64,000 bases of DNA, taken from positions 9,148,540 through 9,212,539 of the forward strand of contig NC_064042.1 of the NCBI RefSeq assembly GCF_932526225.1, read 5' to 3'. Positions within the stretch are counted from its first letter, which is position 1; the number at the start of each line of letters is the position of its first letter. Below are positions 31,101 through 42,800 of this stretch, piece by piece. A program made the translations under genes and the position numbers. The DNA is from Nematostella vectensis. Its lineage: Eukaryota > Cnidaria > Anthozoa > Actiniaria > Edwardsiidae. The notes under the pieces were generated by a model that was given only the letters and a program-made list of their open reading frames with translations, did no database searches and was not told where the DNA came from.

Positions 31101-34100
31101 CACACAACACAATCAAGATATGACGAGGGGGCCATCACTAAAAGACACATAACACATTCTAGATATGACGAGGGGGCCATCACTAAAAGACACATAACAC
31201 ATTCTAGATATGACGAGGGGGCCATCACTAAAAGACACATAACACATTCTAGATATGACGAGGGGGCCATCACTAAAAGACACATAACACATTCTAGATA
31301 TGACGAGGGGGCCATCACTAAAAGACACATAACACATTCTAGATATGACGAGGGGGGCATCACTAAAAGACACATAACACATTCTAGATATGACGAGGGG
31401 GCCATCACTAAAAGACACATAACACATTCTAGATATGACGAGGGGGCCATCACTAAAAGACACATAACACATTCTAGATATGACGAGGGGGCCATCACCA
31501 CAAGACACATTTGGAGCCGATCAAGACTTTCATAAACGGGGTTGAATTAAAGGGCAGTACATAAGTTTGGTACTTGGTTTTACCATAAAAAAGAGGGCTT
31601 TTTATTTCACAATGGAGGGGTGGATCACGTTACGTTTATTGCGCTACAAGTGCTTTGTTACGAGAATCGCGTTACGTGTATTGCGCTACAAGATTTTTGT
31701 TACGAGTTAAAGTGTACTGCGTTACAAGAGTTTTTTACTAGTACCACGTTACGTGTATTGCGCTACAAGTGCTTTGTTAAGAGAATTGCGTTACCTATAT
31801 TGCGTTACAAGTGTTTTGTTACGAGTACCACGTTACGTGCATTGCGTTACAAGTTTTTTTCGTTAGGAGTATCACGTTACGTGCATTGCGCTACAGGTTT
31901 TTTCTACACGTGTTTGGCTACAAGTATCTCATCACGTATATTGATTGCGCTACAAGTTTTTTCGTTCCGAGTTTTCCGTTTAGTGTATTGCGTTACAAGT
32001 TTTTTTTACAAGTATTACGTTACGTGCATTGCGTTACAAGTTTTTTGTTACGAGTATCGCGTAGCGTGTATCGCTACAAGTGTCATACTACAAGTATCAC
32101 GTCACGCGTATTGTGTTACATCACTTGCGTTACCTGTCTGACGTACTGGAACCAGTTCTCCATAGCTCTCCATCTGACGGGACAGTGAGCCTTTGCTGTG
32201 TCCACGCTGCTGCAGAGCTTATGCGCGTTTTTGTCGGATTCATTGGCCGGGATTGAAGTTTCGTTAAAGTAGTTACTTGGTTTGTTAAATTCCTCTTGAA
32301 CCTTCAGTTTCGCTTTGTCGTTGTCTTTCTCGCCAGAGATCTTTCTTGCTAGCTGCAATAACTAGAATACATGGAACTCTGTTGAGATACGGAGAAAGGA
32401 TGTTTTTTATTGGATTACACTCATGTGAATTGTTGATACAGTAAAAGAGACGCTATCAAGAATGCATAAGCTAGAAATACCAGAAATTTTACGAGAAATC
32501 AAACCCTCGTTCCCTGGCCCGCCCTGTGGATGGTTTGCCTACGAAAGAAGACCTAAAACCTAGTACCTAAAACCTGTGACCCCAAAGCTACGACCCCAAA
32601 AGCTACGACCCCCAAAAATTGCAGCTATTATTTAGTCTACCTTGTTTCCCAAATGGCTAACAGCGCGAAAGTTTCATATGGAATCAGTGATCCTATTTAG
32701 GTAATTCAGCGAATTTTGTTGTGAAATATTCTCATTTGCGCGCGCCAATGTACAAACCATTTTCGTCGTTATTTGTCCCATTGAAAATTGTTAGTGGCAC
32801 TCATTTTTCAGACACGCTTCTTTGCCCGAAAAAAAATATCCCGAAAACCCTCCCGGTAACCTAACAGACCCGGTAATTACCGGTAATTTAAAGAAATGCT
32901 CCCAAAGATTTTCGAACTCCCTGGCGACGAAGAGCGTGCCGATACGGGTTCCCGACAAGTAAATTATAATTTCCAAAGTTTATGAATAGATTGGTTAAAT
33001 AGTTATCGGAATCCAGTTTTGTCGATGTCTGTAGACAAATTGCACCCCAAACATTGCTGTGGCATCTGCATTTTTCGAAAAAAAGAAAAAGAACAAGTAA
33101 ATAAATTCTCATTTTGTAGAAAAACTTATATTTTTTAGGCGCTGCACTGTGACAGCTAAATGTCAAATCATTTGATAAAGATGAAACCTGATTGGTTGGA
33201 AGGAAATCCCATAAAATGATGTTAGCCTTGATTGGCCCACTTTTTATCGGGCAGTGGAATGGTTTTCTCTGTGATGAAAATTTTCTACAACTCGACACAA
33301 CTAGAACATGAAGCTTTTTGCCGTAAGTTAGCGGGCAATTAAGGTTCTTGAAGAAACACCCGAAATGTTTACCGGGTGACTTTCCGGGTTTCTGAGTTTA
33401 TCGGCGTTTTAAAAAACGACCACCTGGAAACACAAGTAGTGATTTTCCCTATTTTCCAATTAAAAATAAAACAAGCAAACTCGATACTTCTTTGATACTC
33501 GATACTTCTTTGTACAGACAAATGTTACTCGATACCTCTTCGTACAAACAAATGTAACTCGATATCTCTTCGTACAAACAAATGTAACTCGATACCTATT
33601 CGTACAACTAAATGTAACTCGATACCTCTTCGTACAAGCAAATGTAACTCGATACCTATTCGTACAACTAAATATACATCTTTCGTACAAGCAAATGTGT
33701 CAATGTGTTTCAACACAGGCAGCCCAAGGCTACTGTCAGTGATTTATGAAAGAATGTATGGGGGAAATTATAAACCACTTTAATTATAAAGCAAATGTGA
33801 CTCGATAATTCTTCGTAAAAACGAATGTAACTCGATACATCTTTCGTACAAACAAATGTGACTCAATACATCTTTCGTACAAGCAGATGTGATTCAACAC
33901 TTCTTCGTACAACTATATGTAAGTCGATACCTCTTCGTACAAGCTCGGTAGTAGCTCCTCCCCGAGCTTGTGGATCTCGTCGGGTGTATCCTCGGTCGTA
34001 GTGAAGTATGCCATCAGCTTACGGTAGATCTCCGTACCGTTCAACCTCTCCCCCGTCGGGAGCCTTCCCGTGCTGGGGTGGGTGGGGACATTGTCGACGT

Positions 34101-35763
34101 ACACGTAGGGGAGGGGTAGGGAGCTTAAGCCGCTGGAAATATTGGATCGCACACAGTGTCTGCTGTAGTTTGTCTCCAGATATCTATAGAGTTGTGCAAA
34201 GATAGACTCGTAAATTCTCTTCACTATATCACTATAGACAAAGACGGATGGTAGGAAGAATTGACACAACTATGCTTCAGCTAAAACTACCTGATCTGAA
34301 CCAATTTTCTGCTGTTCTTTTAATGCAAATAGCATTGCAAGTAAAAGGAAGAAATATGCAAATACAATTGCTGTCAAAAATAGACTGTAAATTTCGACAC
34401 GCTTTTTTCCGAACCACAAAAGCTTATCTTAGCAAACCAGTCTTTGAAGCGCAGCACAGCTTGCGAGAATTGTGTTATTTTAAGTGTAAAACACGTGATC
34501 TCCCGAGATGCACTTTTTCCCTCACCTGATAAGTGAATGTAAGGGGCGGCCCACATATCTGATCAGGGCGTCCTGTAATGTTCCATTCACAGGCGTAACG
34601 CGATCTCGGCCCCATTTCAATAGTTCTGATGGCTGTCTGTGAAGTTCGGAGAGATATTCTTCCGCCATAATTTGTTTCGCAAAGGACATGTTTAGAACGC
34701 CTAGGAAATATCAAGAAATATATTTCATTTTCTGTGCATCAAATATTTATTTCTGCCGCTAAACAAATCTCGTATTCCATGACTCCCGAGAAGCCACCCT
34801 CCCTTCCCCCACGAAGGGGGTTGGAAGTTTAGGGGGTATGGATTATTTCTGAAATAAAGCATTTGCGCTGATGGTATCGATGACCTGGGCACAAAAAGGC
34901 GGGTATTTTAGATTTATACTAAAACATGACATAGCAAAAGTTATCATGTAATTGAAATTCAAGAAGATGTAATATTCTTATAACTTACCCATCTCTCCGC
35001 CGAGTGAAATATCTCTGAACTCATTCTTGACAGAATAAAGCCCGCCTTCACATTCCTCGATACTGCGGACCATTCCCGCTTGTACCCCGAGCTGCAAATT
35101 CTTCATATACCGCATAACACCGTACCCCACCTCTACCAACCTGTCTACTATAAAATCCACGTCGTCAGCCATAAAGGGTTTGAAATGCGGTACGGTTTGG
35201 TTCAGCTCGGCCTTAATGTGATTAATAGCAGACCAGCCGAACACATCAGGGCCTAGCATCCAATCCCCATTATAGTAGTCGTAACCATAAGGTACACCAT
35301 AGGCGAAAACATGGTACACCCAATACTTTGCCTTCGCGAGCGCGCGCTTCTCAAACAACTTTAGCTTGTCCTTGGCAAATTCCAGGTTTTCCAGATCAGT
35401 GTATAGTTTCCTGGACTCGTCGGTGTTGCGTTTGATTATTTCAGGTGTTGGATCGTAAGGGCGGAAGATTCGCATTACATCTGTCTCGGTGATCCCGGGG
35501 TAGAATGCTATCTTATTCGGGTACAACTTGAAATACATGTCTTGGACTTCCTGCAAGAGTCGATCGAGGCCCACCCGTTTAGCCTCATTGGAATACGCGC
35601 TGTGGCGAACCGAAGGTTCTGCTGTTTGGGTGATAATTTGGGGCAATTTGGTATCCTTGGCTCTGACCATAAGGACTATCCCTGCTACTAAGCATCCTAC
35701 ACCAGCTAATAAAATTAACGCTGTCGTATAAAACAAGACCCTGGAACGGTAATGCTTTCGCAT
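28198..35763 (-). CDS. DUF885 family putative membrane-anchored metallopeptidase, copy A
   Basis: Eight exons: 34989-35763, 34526-34700, 33931-34183, 32134-32361, 30533-30787, 29763-29945, 28967-29089, 28198-28503. All are GT/AG and in continuous phase, giving about 765 aa. The N-terminus has a short basic tail, then a hydrophobic membrane segment (about residues 9-33, VLFYTTALILLAG onward), suggesting type II topology with the body outside the cell or in the lumen. Signature motifs are HEVSPGHHLQ (about 553-562) and EGWALYAE (about 592-599), typical of DUF885 proteins, which are considered zinc-peptidase-like; substrate unknown. The ATG at 35763 was chosen because the paralogue begins at the same distance from the membrane segment; an in-frame ATG at 35829 would add 22 residues. 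Similar DUF885 proteins are mostly bacterial, so an ancient transfer is possible, but the introns show long residence. Confidence 0.9.
29092..29660. repeat. 30-bp minisatellite next to a DUF885-A acceptor
   Basis: Degenerate units of GGATAAGCCAATCAGGAGAG plus AGAACACAAA. On the coding strand each unit contains the pyrimidine-rich TTATCCTTTGTGTTCTCTCT, resembling the genuine polypyrimidine tract just above the acceptor at 29090. The array is interrupted by a 117-bp inverted-repeat insertion. Confidence 0.85.
29284..29400. mobile_element. Small MITE with about 22-bp inverted ends, inserted in the 30-bp array
   Basis: The left end TGGGTACCCAGGGCGTCGAG is matched by its reverse complement ending at 29400 (CCCCGACGCCCTGGGTACCC). 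The interior, about 75 bp, contains a G-run. Array units resume on the far side, so insertion followed array formation. Confidence 0.75.
29946..30440. repeat. About 34-bp minisatellite repeating a DUF885-A acceptor and exon start
   Basis: On the coding strand the units read TTGTTAAGGTGCAAGTGTTC AATGAG, and the real exon begins AAG|GTGCAAGTGTTCAATGAG at 29945. About 14 degenerate copies follow, each containing the acceptor-like AAG|G and about 17 bases of exon start. Confidence 0.9.
30533..30787 (-). CDS. DUF885-A exon encoding the HExxPGHH catalytic-type motif
   Basis: The 85 codons end exactly with SHEVSPGHHLQ before the donor CAA|gtaaga. The two His and the Glu are the expected metal-binding and catalytic residues. 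The exon has the same length (255 nt) and boundaries as copy B's 40961-41215. Its acceptor side touches the 45-bp array at 30811. Confidence 0.88.
30811..31510. repeat. 45-bp minisatellite near the acceptor of the catalytic exon, about 15 copies
   Basis: On the coding strand the units read CCTCGTCATATCTAGAATGT then GTTATGTGTCTTTTAGTGAT. The genuine acceptor tract reads CCTCGTCGTATCTTGATTGT then GTTACTCTCCTCTGCAG, so the unit is a diverged acceptor region, including a TTTTAG acceptor-like end. The 222-aa open frame across it (repeating ECVMCLLVMAPSSYL) is an artefact. Confidence 0.93.
31628..32133. repeat. Degenerate ~40-bp repeat abutting a DUF885-A donor
   Basis: Loose repeats of GTTACGTGCATTGCGTTACA and AGTTTTTTGTTACGAGTAT. 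The real donor on the coding strand is CAG|gtaacgcaagtg at 32133, and the GTAACGCAA string recurs throughout the array as the intron-side part of the splice site. No coding potential. Confidence 0.8.
33479..33930. repeat. 30-bp minisatellite repeating a DUF885-A exon end and donor
   Basis: On the coding strand the units read TTGTACGAAGAGGTATCGAG TTACATTTG; the exon ends CTTGTACGAAGAG|gtatcgactt at 33931. About 13 copies, some changed to GAATAGGTATC or GAAAGATGTATC. A unique stretch at 33715-33790 splits the array. Confidence 0.92.
34989..35763 (-). CDS. DUF885-A exon 1: cytoplasmic tail, membrane anchor and N-terminal region
   Basis: This 258-codon exon begins MRKHYRSRVLF (ATG 35763) and carries the membrane anchor. 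Further on come FYPGITETDVMRIFRPYDPTP and GVPYGYDYYNGDWMLGPDVF, both conserved with copy B (IPFGYDYYVGDWLLGPDVF). Donor at 34988 (GG|gtaagt), phase 1. Confidence 0.88.
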
Positions 35764-37988
35764 TTTGCTGTCTTGTCTCCGACACACAACGTCCAGCTTA
35801 ACCGCGCCTTTCCTAACTAGCCAAGCCACAAATCCGTGTTCCTTCCGTTGCTTTTTAAAATGTCGGTCTTAGTGTTTCATTAGTTTTGCTGTTATTGGAA
35901 GAATTTCATTACTGTGATTATGCGACAGGTGTTATCTGTCGGTACGTCGTTCAGAGTTGTTTTCCCGATCGAGAAGGTAAAACGACTTTAGAACGACACA
36001 TAATCAAACAAGGAATTCACGCTGTCATTTCGAATTAAAACCCGCAGATGGGTAGCTTCTTTGTGGGCTGAAAGAAAAATAATTAGTTGAAGGCTAATGA
36101 AGTATGTACACTAAGGCAAAAAGCAACTAAGTGTTTTGCACTAACGCAATCGAGTCGCATCGGATGTTAACAGAAAACGGGATTAAAGCTACCGCTCTTG
36201 AAACATATACACTTGTTTTCACACAATCTTATGATATACATGATCAACAGTGTTTCGTTACGCGACAAGAGAGTGTAAAAAAGAAGCCCAGAATCGAATT
36301 TGTAAAATACGGATCCGACTTAACAGACTCTTGAATTTCTTGAGGGCGAGGCTTCGAGAAACGCTCAACTTGACTAATTTTCAAACTGTCCATTTTGTCA
36401 GGAAGTGCATAGTGTCGAGAAAGCATTTACTTCCCCTCGGGCAACTTCACGCATCGAGATGAAAATTAGCGGTTGCGTTTGTTGGAATTTTTTTTTCTCT
36501 GTCAAAAACTGCGCAAGTTTTCATTAGTACCGGCTTACCGGGAAGAGCCAACTAAACAAACTAGCCGTCGGTAAAACACGATCCAAAAACCATTTGTAAA
36601 AACAGCAGGTATTGAAGCGTATATCTTTAAATCATCTTTTATGCTAACATGAATTATTTCATCATTTTATTTAGTGCACGCATAGCTAAGAACGGTGGGG
36701 GAATTCTTTGATCACGGAAATCACGGAGCATACTCCCGCGTCGATCAGGAAAAGATGGAGATTCTTTTGAACATGGTGTAACAAGTGTTGACTGGTATTG
36801 GAGATTTTGACTGTAAGAATAAAATCCATACAGCAAGGCGGTAGAAAATTTTGCTTAGGTAGCAAGCCTCAGATATTTCTTTTATTTGCTTCGGGGGTAC
36901 ACACTATTTTTTCATGAGTCTTTTACTGCTTTACTTTGGAGGCAGCTGTTCCCCCCGTGCCCTCGTGCTAGCTTCGGCCCTGAAAAAACGGTTTCCTCAG
37001 TAAATTGCGGGGGGGGGGGGGGGGGGGGAAGGCTACACTCCATAAAAAAGCCGAATAGATATACAGAAGGCGGACTGGAAGGGGGTACTCGCTCTTGAGA
37101 GTAGGGAGGGAGGGTTGTATAACAATACTGTATAAATATGATTACTGTATAAATATGATTTGGGGAAAATTATGATTCCCATGAAGATTATCGAAAAGGC
37201 AAAGGCTCCATGTCACAAACTTTCGGACTCCAACATTCAAATCAGCCTCCGCTGTGTCTTTGGAATCTGGCAGGAACCTCGTTGTTTTGATGTGTCGTTT
37301 TTTGTTATTTAGCGTCCTTTGAAACAGGTTTGTAATTCGCCTGGCACTTATTGACGGTTTATTTGAGATATGGAAGCTTTTGCAAAGGCACTTTAAGTAT
37401 CAGCCAAACGAAGATGACTCTGTATATTGTATGTCTCGTATGATATGTGCTAAAGTGCGTATTGTATTAAACAAAGTTTATCAAAACAAAACATGATTCC
37501 TTTCAATTGCCATTAGTTCTTCTACGAATACGCAGCCTAGACCCTGTTGTTCTGATCGGGTTCCCTGTGGCGAGTAAGAGATGTGAAGTCACAAATCACA
37601 ACCCAACCCTCCCCTCCCCCAATAGAGCAGGAATATGCGAAATACGCCTCTCTACCACATCAAATAAAATACATGACTGAGAACTGCTACCCCACCCACC
37701 CACTAAACAAACAATAAAAACAAAAAGACCAGAATATATTTTTAAAAAACCGGATCCGCATGTTATAAGTTAAGAGGGGGGGGGGGGGGGGGGGGGGGCT
37801 TTTTGAATGTTGAGACGCCTTGTCATTTTGAGAAATATAGTTTCTTATATGGATTATTTTACATTATTTTAAAGGACCCGTCTTCTGTTTAGATGGATTT
37901 AATTTTTCAGAGCGATTCAATGCTTATCTCACAAACCTAATCTACATAGCGCAGAAACTCTCGTCACGGCAGTATTGAGGTATAGGAC

Positions 37989-38152
37989 AGGGGCGTATCC
38001 AGGAGATCCAAAAAGGGGGGGCCGAAGCAAGGGTTTCAAAAAAGAGGGGGAGCATTCAATGTTCTCCGTGTATTTCCTTAAATTTTTATTCGTTATTTTA
38101 AAAGCAAATAAGCCCCACCCCCCCCCCCCCCCCACACCCTAAATCCGCCCCT
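37989..38152. mobile_element. Short non-autonomous DNA element with AGGGGCG termini
   Basis: Begins AGGGGCGTATCCAG and ends CTAAATCCGCCCCT, imperfect 14-bp inverted repeats. The interior is about 135 bp with a C-run. This end type is common in abundant MITE-like families; assignment is tentative. Confidence 0.55.
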
Positions 38153-39351
38153 CGAGGAGAATGAAGAAACGTGGCGATAAGAACTCAACGTTCTGGTATA
38201 AGTTTATTCATTGCTGGTCATTACAAGGGGCTGTTATAAGCCCTTTCTTATGTATATACTATTGTAAGAGCTAATAGAATCTAACTGTATGTATAATATA
38301 TAAATATTATCATTTTAAAAGTAAGAAAGTTTGTCTTAGCCACCCACGAGAAATTTATTGATTTATTGATTGTAATTAGCTGCTCTCATATCGCTTTTCT
38401 AAGCGAGTCATTTTGATCTTTTGGCACAGGAAACGAGCAGAGAACATGTGTTGTTGGAAAATAAGAGTCTCAATAATGAGCAATACATAGTCATCAACTC
38501 TCTTTAAGTTACAACAACTATTCATCTTTATGGGAAGAAGCGAATTTAACGCAATTGCTCTTTTACAGCACGAATTTTGGAAGTGTTTAGCACAAAACTC
38601 CATTTGATCTGAACCCATGAATGCTGCGCAAGGGTGAATAACATAAAACGCTAGTGTAGATTTGAAAATTGATATAAATAACCAATGTGCATGGTTTGAC
38701 TTCCACTCCCGACAGCTTTCACTCTCAACACCGAAAATATCCAATTCGCTTTACTATGATGGCATTCTTCATATTTATAAGGTAAAGAGAAGAAGAAAGA
38801 AGTGTGAGATCATGTAAATCCTATCATTGTGTTATTTATATTCCTATCTCCTGTTTATTTTGTTTGAAATTAAGAGCGTAGTAAGGAGAACTCGCTTCTT
38901 CGAGTACATTGTCTCAGAAATGAATAATCGGAAAAGCACGTAGATTAAGGACTGGATAAGTCTGTAGTAAGTACTAATGTATTGTCACGTTATTGTCAAA
39001 CGACACCACATACCTTGGTCACAACACAAAGTAACGGAACAATTAGGACAGACTGTCACGCAACCTGCAACATCACGTCTTTACTTTGTATATCGCCACG
39101 CAACACATTGGCAGTCCAACATTTCACAACCCATATTTCGAGTCACGCGACGCAAAGTACGGGAAATCACGTCGTCATGCAACTGCAAGCATCACTATAT
39201 TTAAAACAACTGTAACGTCACACCAAATACTACGTCGCGAAACACAGCATAATCGAACTAGAGACAAACTTTACACACAGCGCTCATGAAATTTCGATGG
39301 CGATTATGTGCATGCGTACACGGTCCTTTGTATGCGTCCGTTGAGTAATAA

Positions 39352-39357
39352 TTTATT
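39352..39357 (-). promoter_or_regulatory. Candidate polyadenylation signal for DUF885-B
   Basis: AATAAA on the minus strand starting about 10 nt past the stop codon. That would give a very short 3' UTR. Confidence 0.4.
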
Positions 39358-39366
39358 ATAATCAAT

Positions 39367-39816
39367 TCAGCGTCTGTGCATAAAATGAAGCTTGCGCATG
39401 CTCAACACATCCATATTGTTTGTATCGTCGATATTGTCCTCGAATGTAGGGACGCTCAACACATCGCGGCATCCCTTTCGTTCAGGCTTCAACACACACT
39501 CGATGTACAAATCAATGGTCTTTTCCAGGAAGCCAAATGGTGCTGGACCATCCTTTAGAATCTGGAAATGGAAGTCCTTCTTGTTGAACTTGTCCCCGAG
39601 TCTAGACTCTGCCCTCTTGCGAAGCCTCATGATGTGGAGTTTACCCATCAAGTACGTGGCCGCTTGGCCAGGCAGGCTCTGGTAGCGCGTGATTTCCTTG
39701 TCTGGAATATCTGTGGTGTCCCATGTGTATTTATTAATAAGTTTGCGTGCTTCCTGGCGCGTCATGTTCATGCTATGGAAACCTGTGTCCAAGATAAGTC
39801 GGATTGCTTGCCAGAG
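39367..39816 (-). CDS. DUF885-B terminal exon, equivalent to two exons of copy A
   Basis: The 150 codons run from LWQAIRLILDTG to the TGA. Copy A has an intron (28504-28966) between KE and ITRYQS; here the sequence reads through DKEITRYQSLPGQA. Either A gained or B lost this intron after duplication. Confidence 0.88.
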   Translation of the reverse strand, partial: LWQAIRLILDTGFHSMNMTRQEARKLINKYTWDTTDIPDKEITRYQSLPGQAATYLMGKLHIMRLRKRAESRLGDKFNKKDFHFQILKDGPAPFGFLEKTIDLYIECVLKPERKGCRDVLSVPTFEDNIDDTNNMDVLSMRKLHFMHRR

Positions 39817-42800
39817 CTGTCAAACAATGGCATAAGGTGTCAGTTGAGTAGAGACCAGTTATAAACTGTCAGTCTTTCGAATGTCCGCCTTTTATATTTG
39901 TCTGTCTGTCTGTCTGTCTGTCCGTCTGCCTTTTTTTGTATATATTTTGAATATATTGTAGTAGCATTTGCAAATGTACTTATTTTAGGGATTAACCTTG
40001 TTACGGCTTTCATGTAAAAAAGTATTCGAACTTATGAAACTACCGTAGTAAAATAAAGGTCTGTCTGTCTGTATGTCTGTCTGTCTCGGTATTGAACGTA
40101 CCTGCCATTTGAGCATGCCGTATTTCAGGAGAGGTCTGCCTTTGTACGTGTCTGTCTCATTAGCAATGAGTGGATTCTCTGCGTATAGCGCCCAGCCCTC
40201 CTGAAATCCGAGGAAATAGATGAAATCTGACAGCCATCTGATCACGCCCTTCTCACCGGGGCGAAAGCGCTCCTTATATCCCTGTGCCTGTAGAGGAAAA
40301 TAATGATAATTAATCATTAATGTTTAATTAATTGATGCCAACACTTGTAAGTGGCTAGCCTTTTAATGCAGGTGTCCTCTTTGGATTTGGGGCTATACGC
40401 GGGATGCAACCAATTTCAACGCCTACAAGCAAACGCCTACAAGCAAACGCCTACAAGCAAACGCCTACAAGCAAACGCCTACAAGCAAACGCCTACAAGC
40501 AAACGCCTACAAGCAAGTAAATGGTGCTAACGGCCCCTCTACTGACCAGATAATAGCACCCAGGCCTCTTCAACAACAGAAACTACAGAAAAATATGGTG
40601 CCCAGGCCCTCTCAACTTCTCACCTGTAAGTGGTGTCCAGAATCTACTGCCCTGTAAGTGGTGTCCAGGCCCCCTCTTCTACTGACCTGGAAGTGGTGTC
40701 CAGGCCCCCTCTTCTACTGACCTGGAAGTATTACCAAGGCCCACTCTACTACTGACCTGTAAGTGGTGTCCAGGTCCCCTCTGACTTCTAAATGGTGCCT
40801 ATCCCCCCTCCTCCACTTACCAATAAGTGGTGCCCAGGCCCCCTCTTCTACTGACCTGGAAGTGGTACCCAGGTCCACTCTATAACTGACCTGGAAGTGG
40901 TGTTCAGGCCCCCTCTTCTACTGACTTCTAAATGGTGCCTAGCCCCCCTTATCCACTGACCTGTAAGTGGTGCCCAGGCCTCGTCTCGTGGGCGCTCACA
41001 GTCCATTCCTCAAAGCGAGGCCCTGCTTTCTTGAGGAAGAAGGGTATGGTGTAGACGGCGGCATGAGAACATATCTCGTCACTTGGGGTATAGCCCTGAG
41101 CGGCTACGGAAGGGTTAAAATCCACGTCTAGCTTAACAGGGCAATTAGGCGTAGAGTGTTTGCGGCCAGAGAAATGAAACTGGTCCACAGTCTTCGCATC
41201 AAGTTCAGCCATTATCTACAAGTAACAAAGACCGCGTGAGTAATTACCTAGTATCCTGGATATAAGATACTGGAAAGTGACATAGATTCCAGGAAAAGTA
41301 TCTAAGGGATGACAGTGTTAAGAAGTGCCAAGTCTTTCAAGACACTGGAACTGTCACGGTAAAAGGTGATCCTGGATAATAAAATCGCTGATCTGCAAAC
41401 CACAATGGTTATTTGCCACCCATTTTAGGGGACAGTGAATCTTCACTGCGTATTTAGTACTGCACTGCGCGCGCTATGATATCAATACTTGCCTGCCTAG
41501 TGTAGGTGAACCACTTCAGAATCGCCTCCCATCTCAGGGGACAGTGAATCCTCGCTGCCTCTTTTGTACTGCACAGCCTGTGCGCGCGCTCATTTGATTC
41601 GATCTCCGGGAGCGCGCCATCACTGAAGTACATGTCGTTCTGGCGAGTTCTGTTCATTAATGCAACTCTGGCTTTTTCGTTATCAGTCTCCCCGGAGAAC
41701 TCACGAGCAACTTCAAGGATCTGGGGCAATAATTAATAAATAATAAACTTTTGCAACATGGATCCGTGATTAGACTCAAATTTGTTCCGTTCGATCAAAT
41801 GGTAATGAGTGACCACGGGAGCTTCAACTCTTATGGTCGTTTGAATCGTGATTTAAAAGCTTGAAATTCGTAAAACGTGACATTTGATCTGTATTTCATT
41901 TATTGATTTCGCGTTCTGCTTTTATATTTTTCCGGCCATTTAAAAAAATATTTCCTGTAATTTGTGAATTTTTTAACTCGTGTTTGGCCCGTGATTCGTC
42001 ATTTCAACCACTTCACCCTCCCCCCGCAACAGCTGTTAAAAAAATCTAATAATAAAGACTTTCTTGTTCCACGTACCTCGTCGTAGAACCCACCGATTAG
42101 CTCCTCTCCAAGTTTGTGGATATCGTTCGCCGGAGTGTCACCAGATATGAAGTATGATAGAATCTTATCATAAGAAGCTTTCCCGTCAATCAACTCGCCG
42201 CTAGGAAGCCGCTGGGTGGTTCGGGCTCCCTGTGTGCCGTTGCGGTACACATGTGTCAGCGGTAGATTACCAAAACCATGCATAAGGTCATCTGATACGC
42301 AGTATTGAATATGGTCCGTTTCCAAGTACCTAAAAAAGCAACATGAATCTAAGAATACACGAAAGGTTTGTCAAGAAATATGCAAATTATAACACATACC
42401 TGAGCACTCGATCAATGGGTTTCCCGACATGCTCCAGGAAGTGTTCTCGGAGCGACTCGTTCATAGATTTATTATGTTTTACCCGCCATGCTTCGCGCTC
42501 CTCTTGACTTAAGTTGGCAAAGAAATTTAACTTACTGATGGCCTCGAATACGGTCGAGTTGAAGACGCCTGGAAATATAACGTGCAAAGTTGAAGATATC
42601 GGGGTTTGCGTACAAAGAAGAGAAACGTGTGGTATTGATCGTGAGGACATATTTCTAGTTTAGTTTAATATTTTAAGATTACTTTATTAAAAGAGCAAAA
42701 ATAAATGTTATGCAATTTTAGGTATTTTTTAACCCATTAAATCCTGGCTATTTTTGAGCTGAATTTACACAAAAAAAAAAACAGACCGAAAACAGATACC

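Larger units (their letters stand above)
35764..39366. other. Intergenic spacer between the two DUF885 genes
   Basis: No gene recognised. Contains homopolymer G or C runs at 37009-37028, 37780-37798 and 38115-38133, and a short inverted-repeat element at 37989-38152. The promoter and any 5' UTR exon of copy A should lie just above 35763 but no specific motif is defensible. Confidence 0.6.

Noticed and set aside
30842-31510. 222-aa open frame of 15-residue repeats (SSYLECVMCLLVMAP)
   Set aside because: It is translation of the 45-bp intronic minisatellite inside DUF885-A.
31620-32188. Two plus-strand frames of 125-173 aa rich in Cys, Tyr and Val
   Set aside because: They lie over the degenerate GTTACG repeat in a minus-strand intron; composition is dictated by the repeat.
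35764-35829. Upstream in-frame ATG giving DUF885-A 22 extra N-terminal residues
   Set aside because: The paralogue starts at the position matching 35763, and the extra residues have no counterpart; still possible but less likely.
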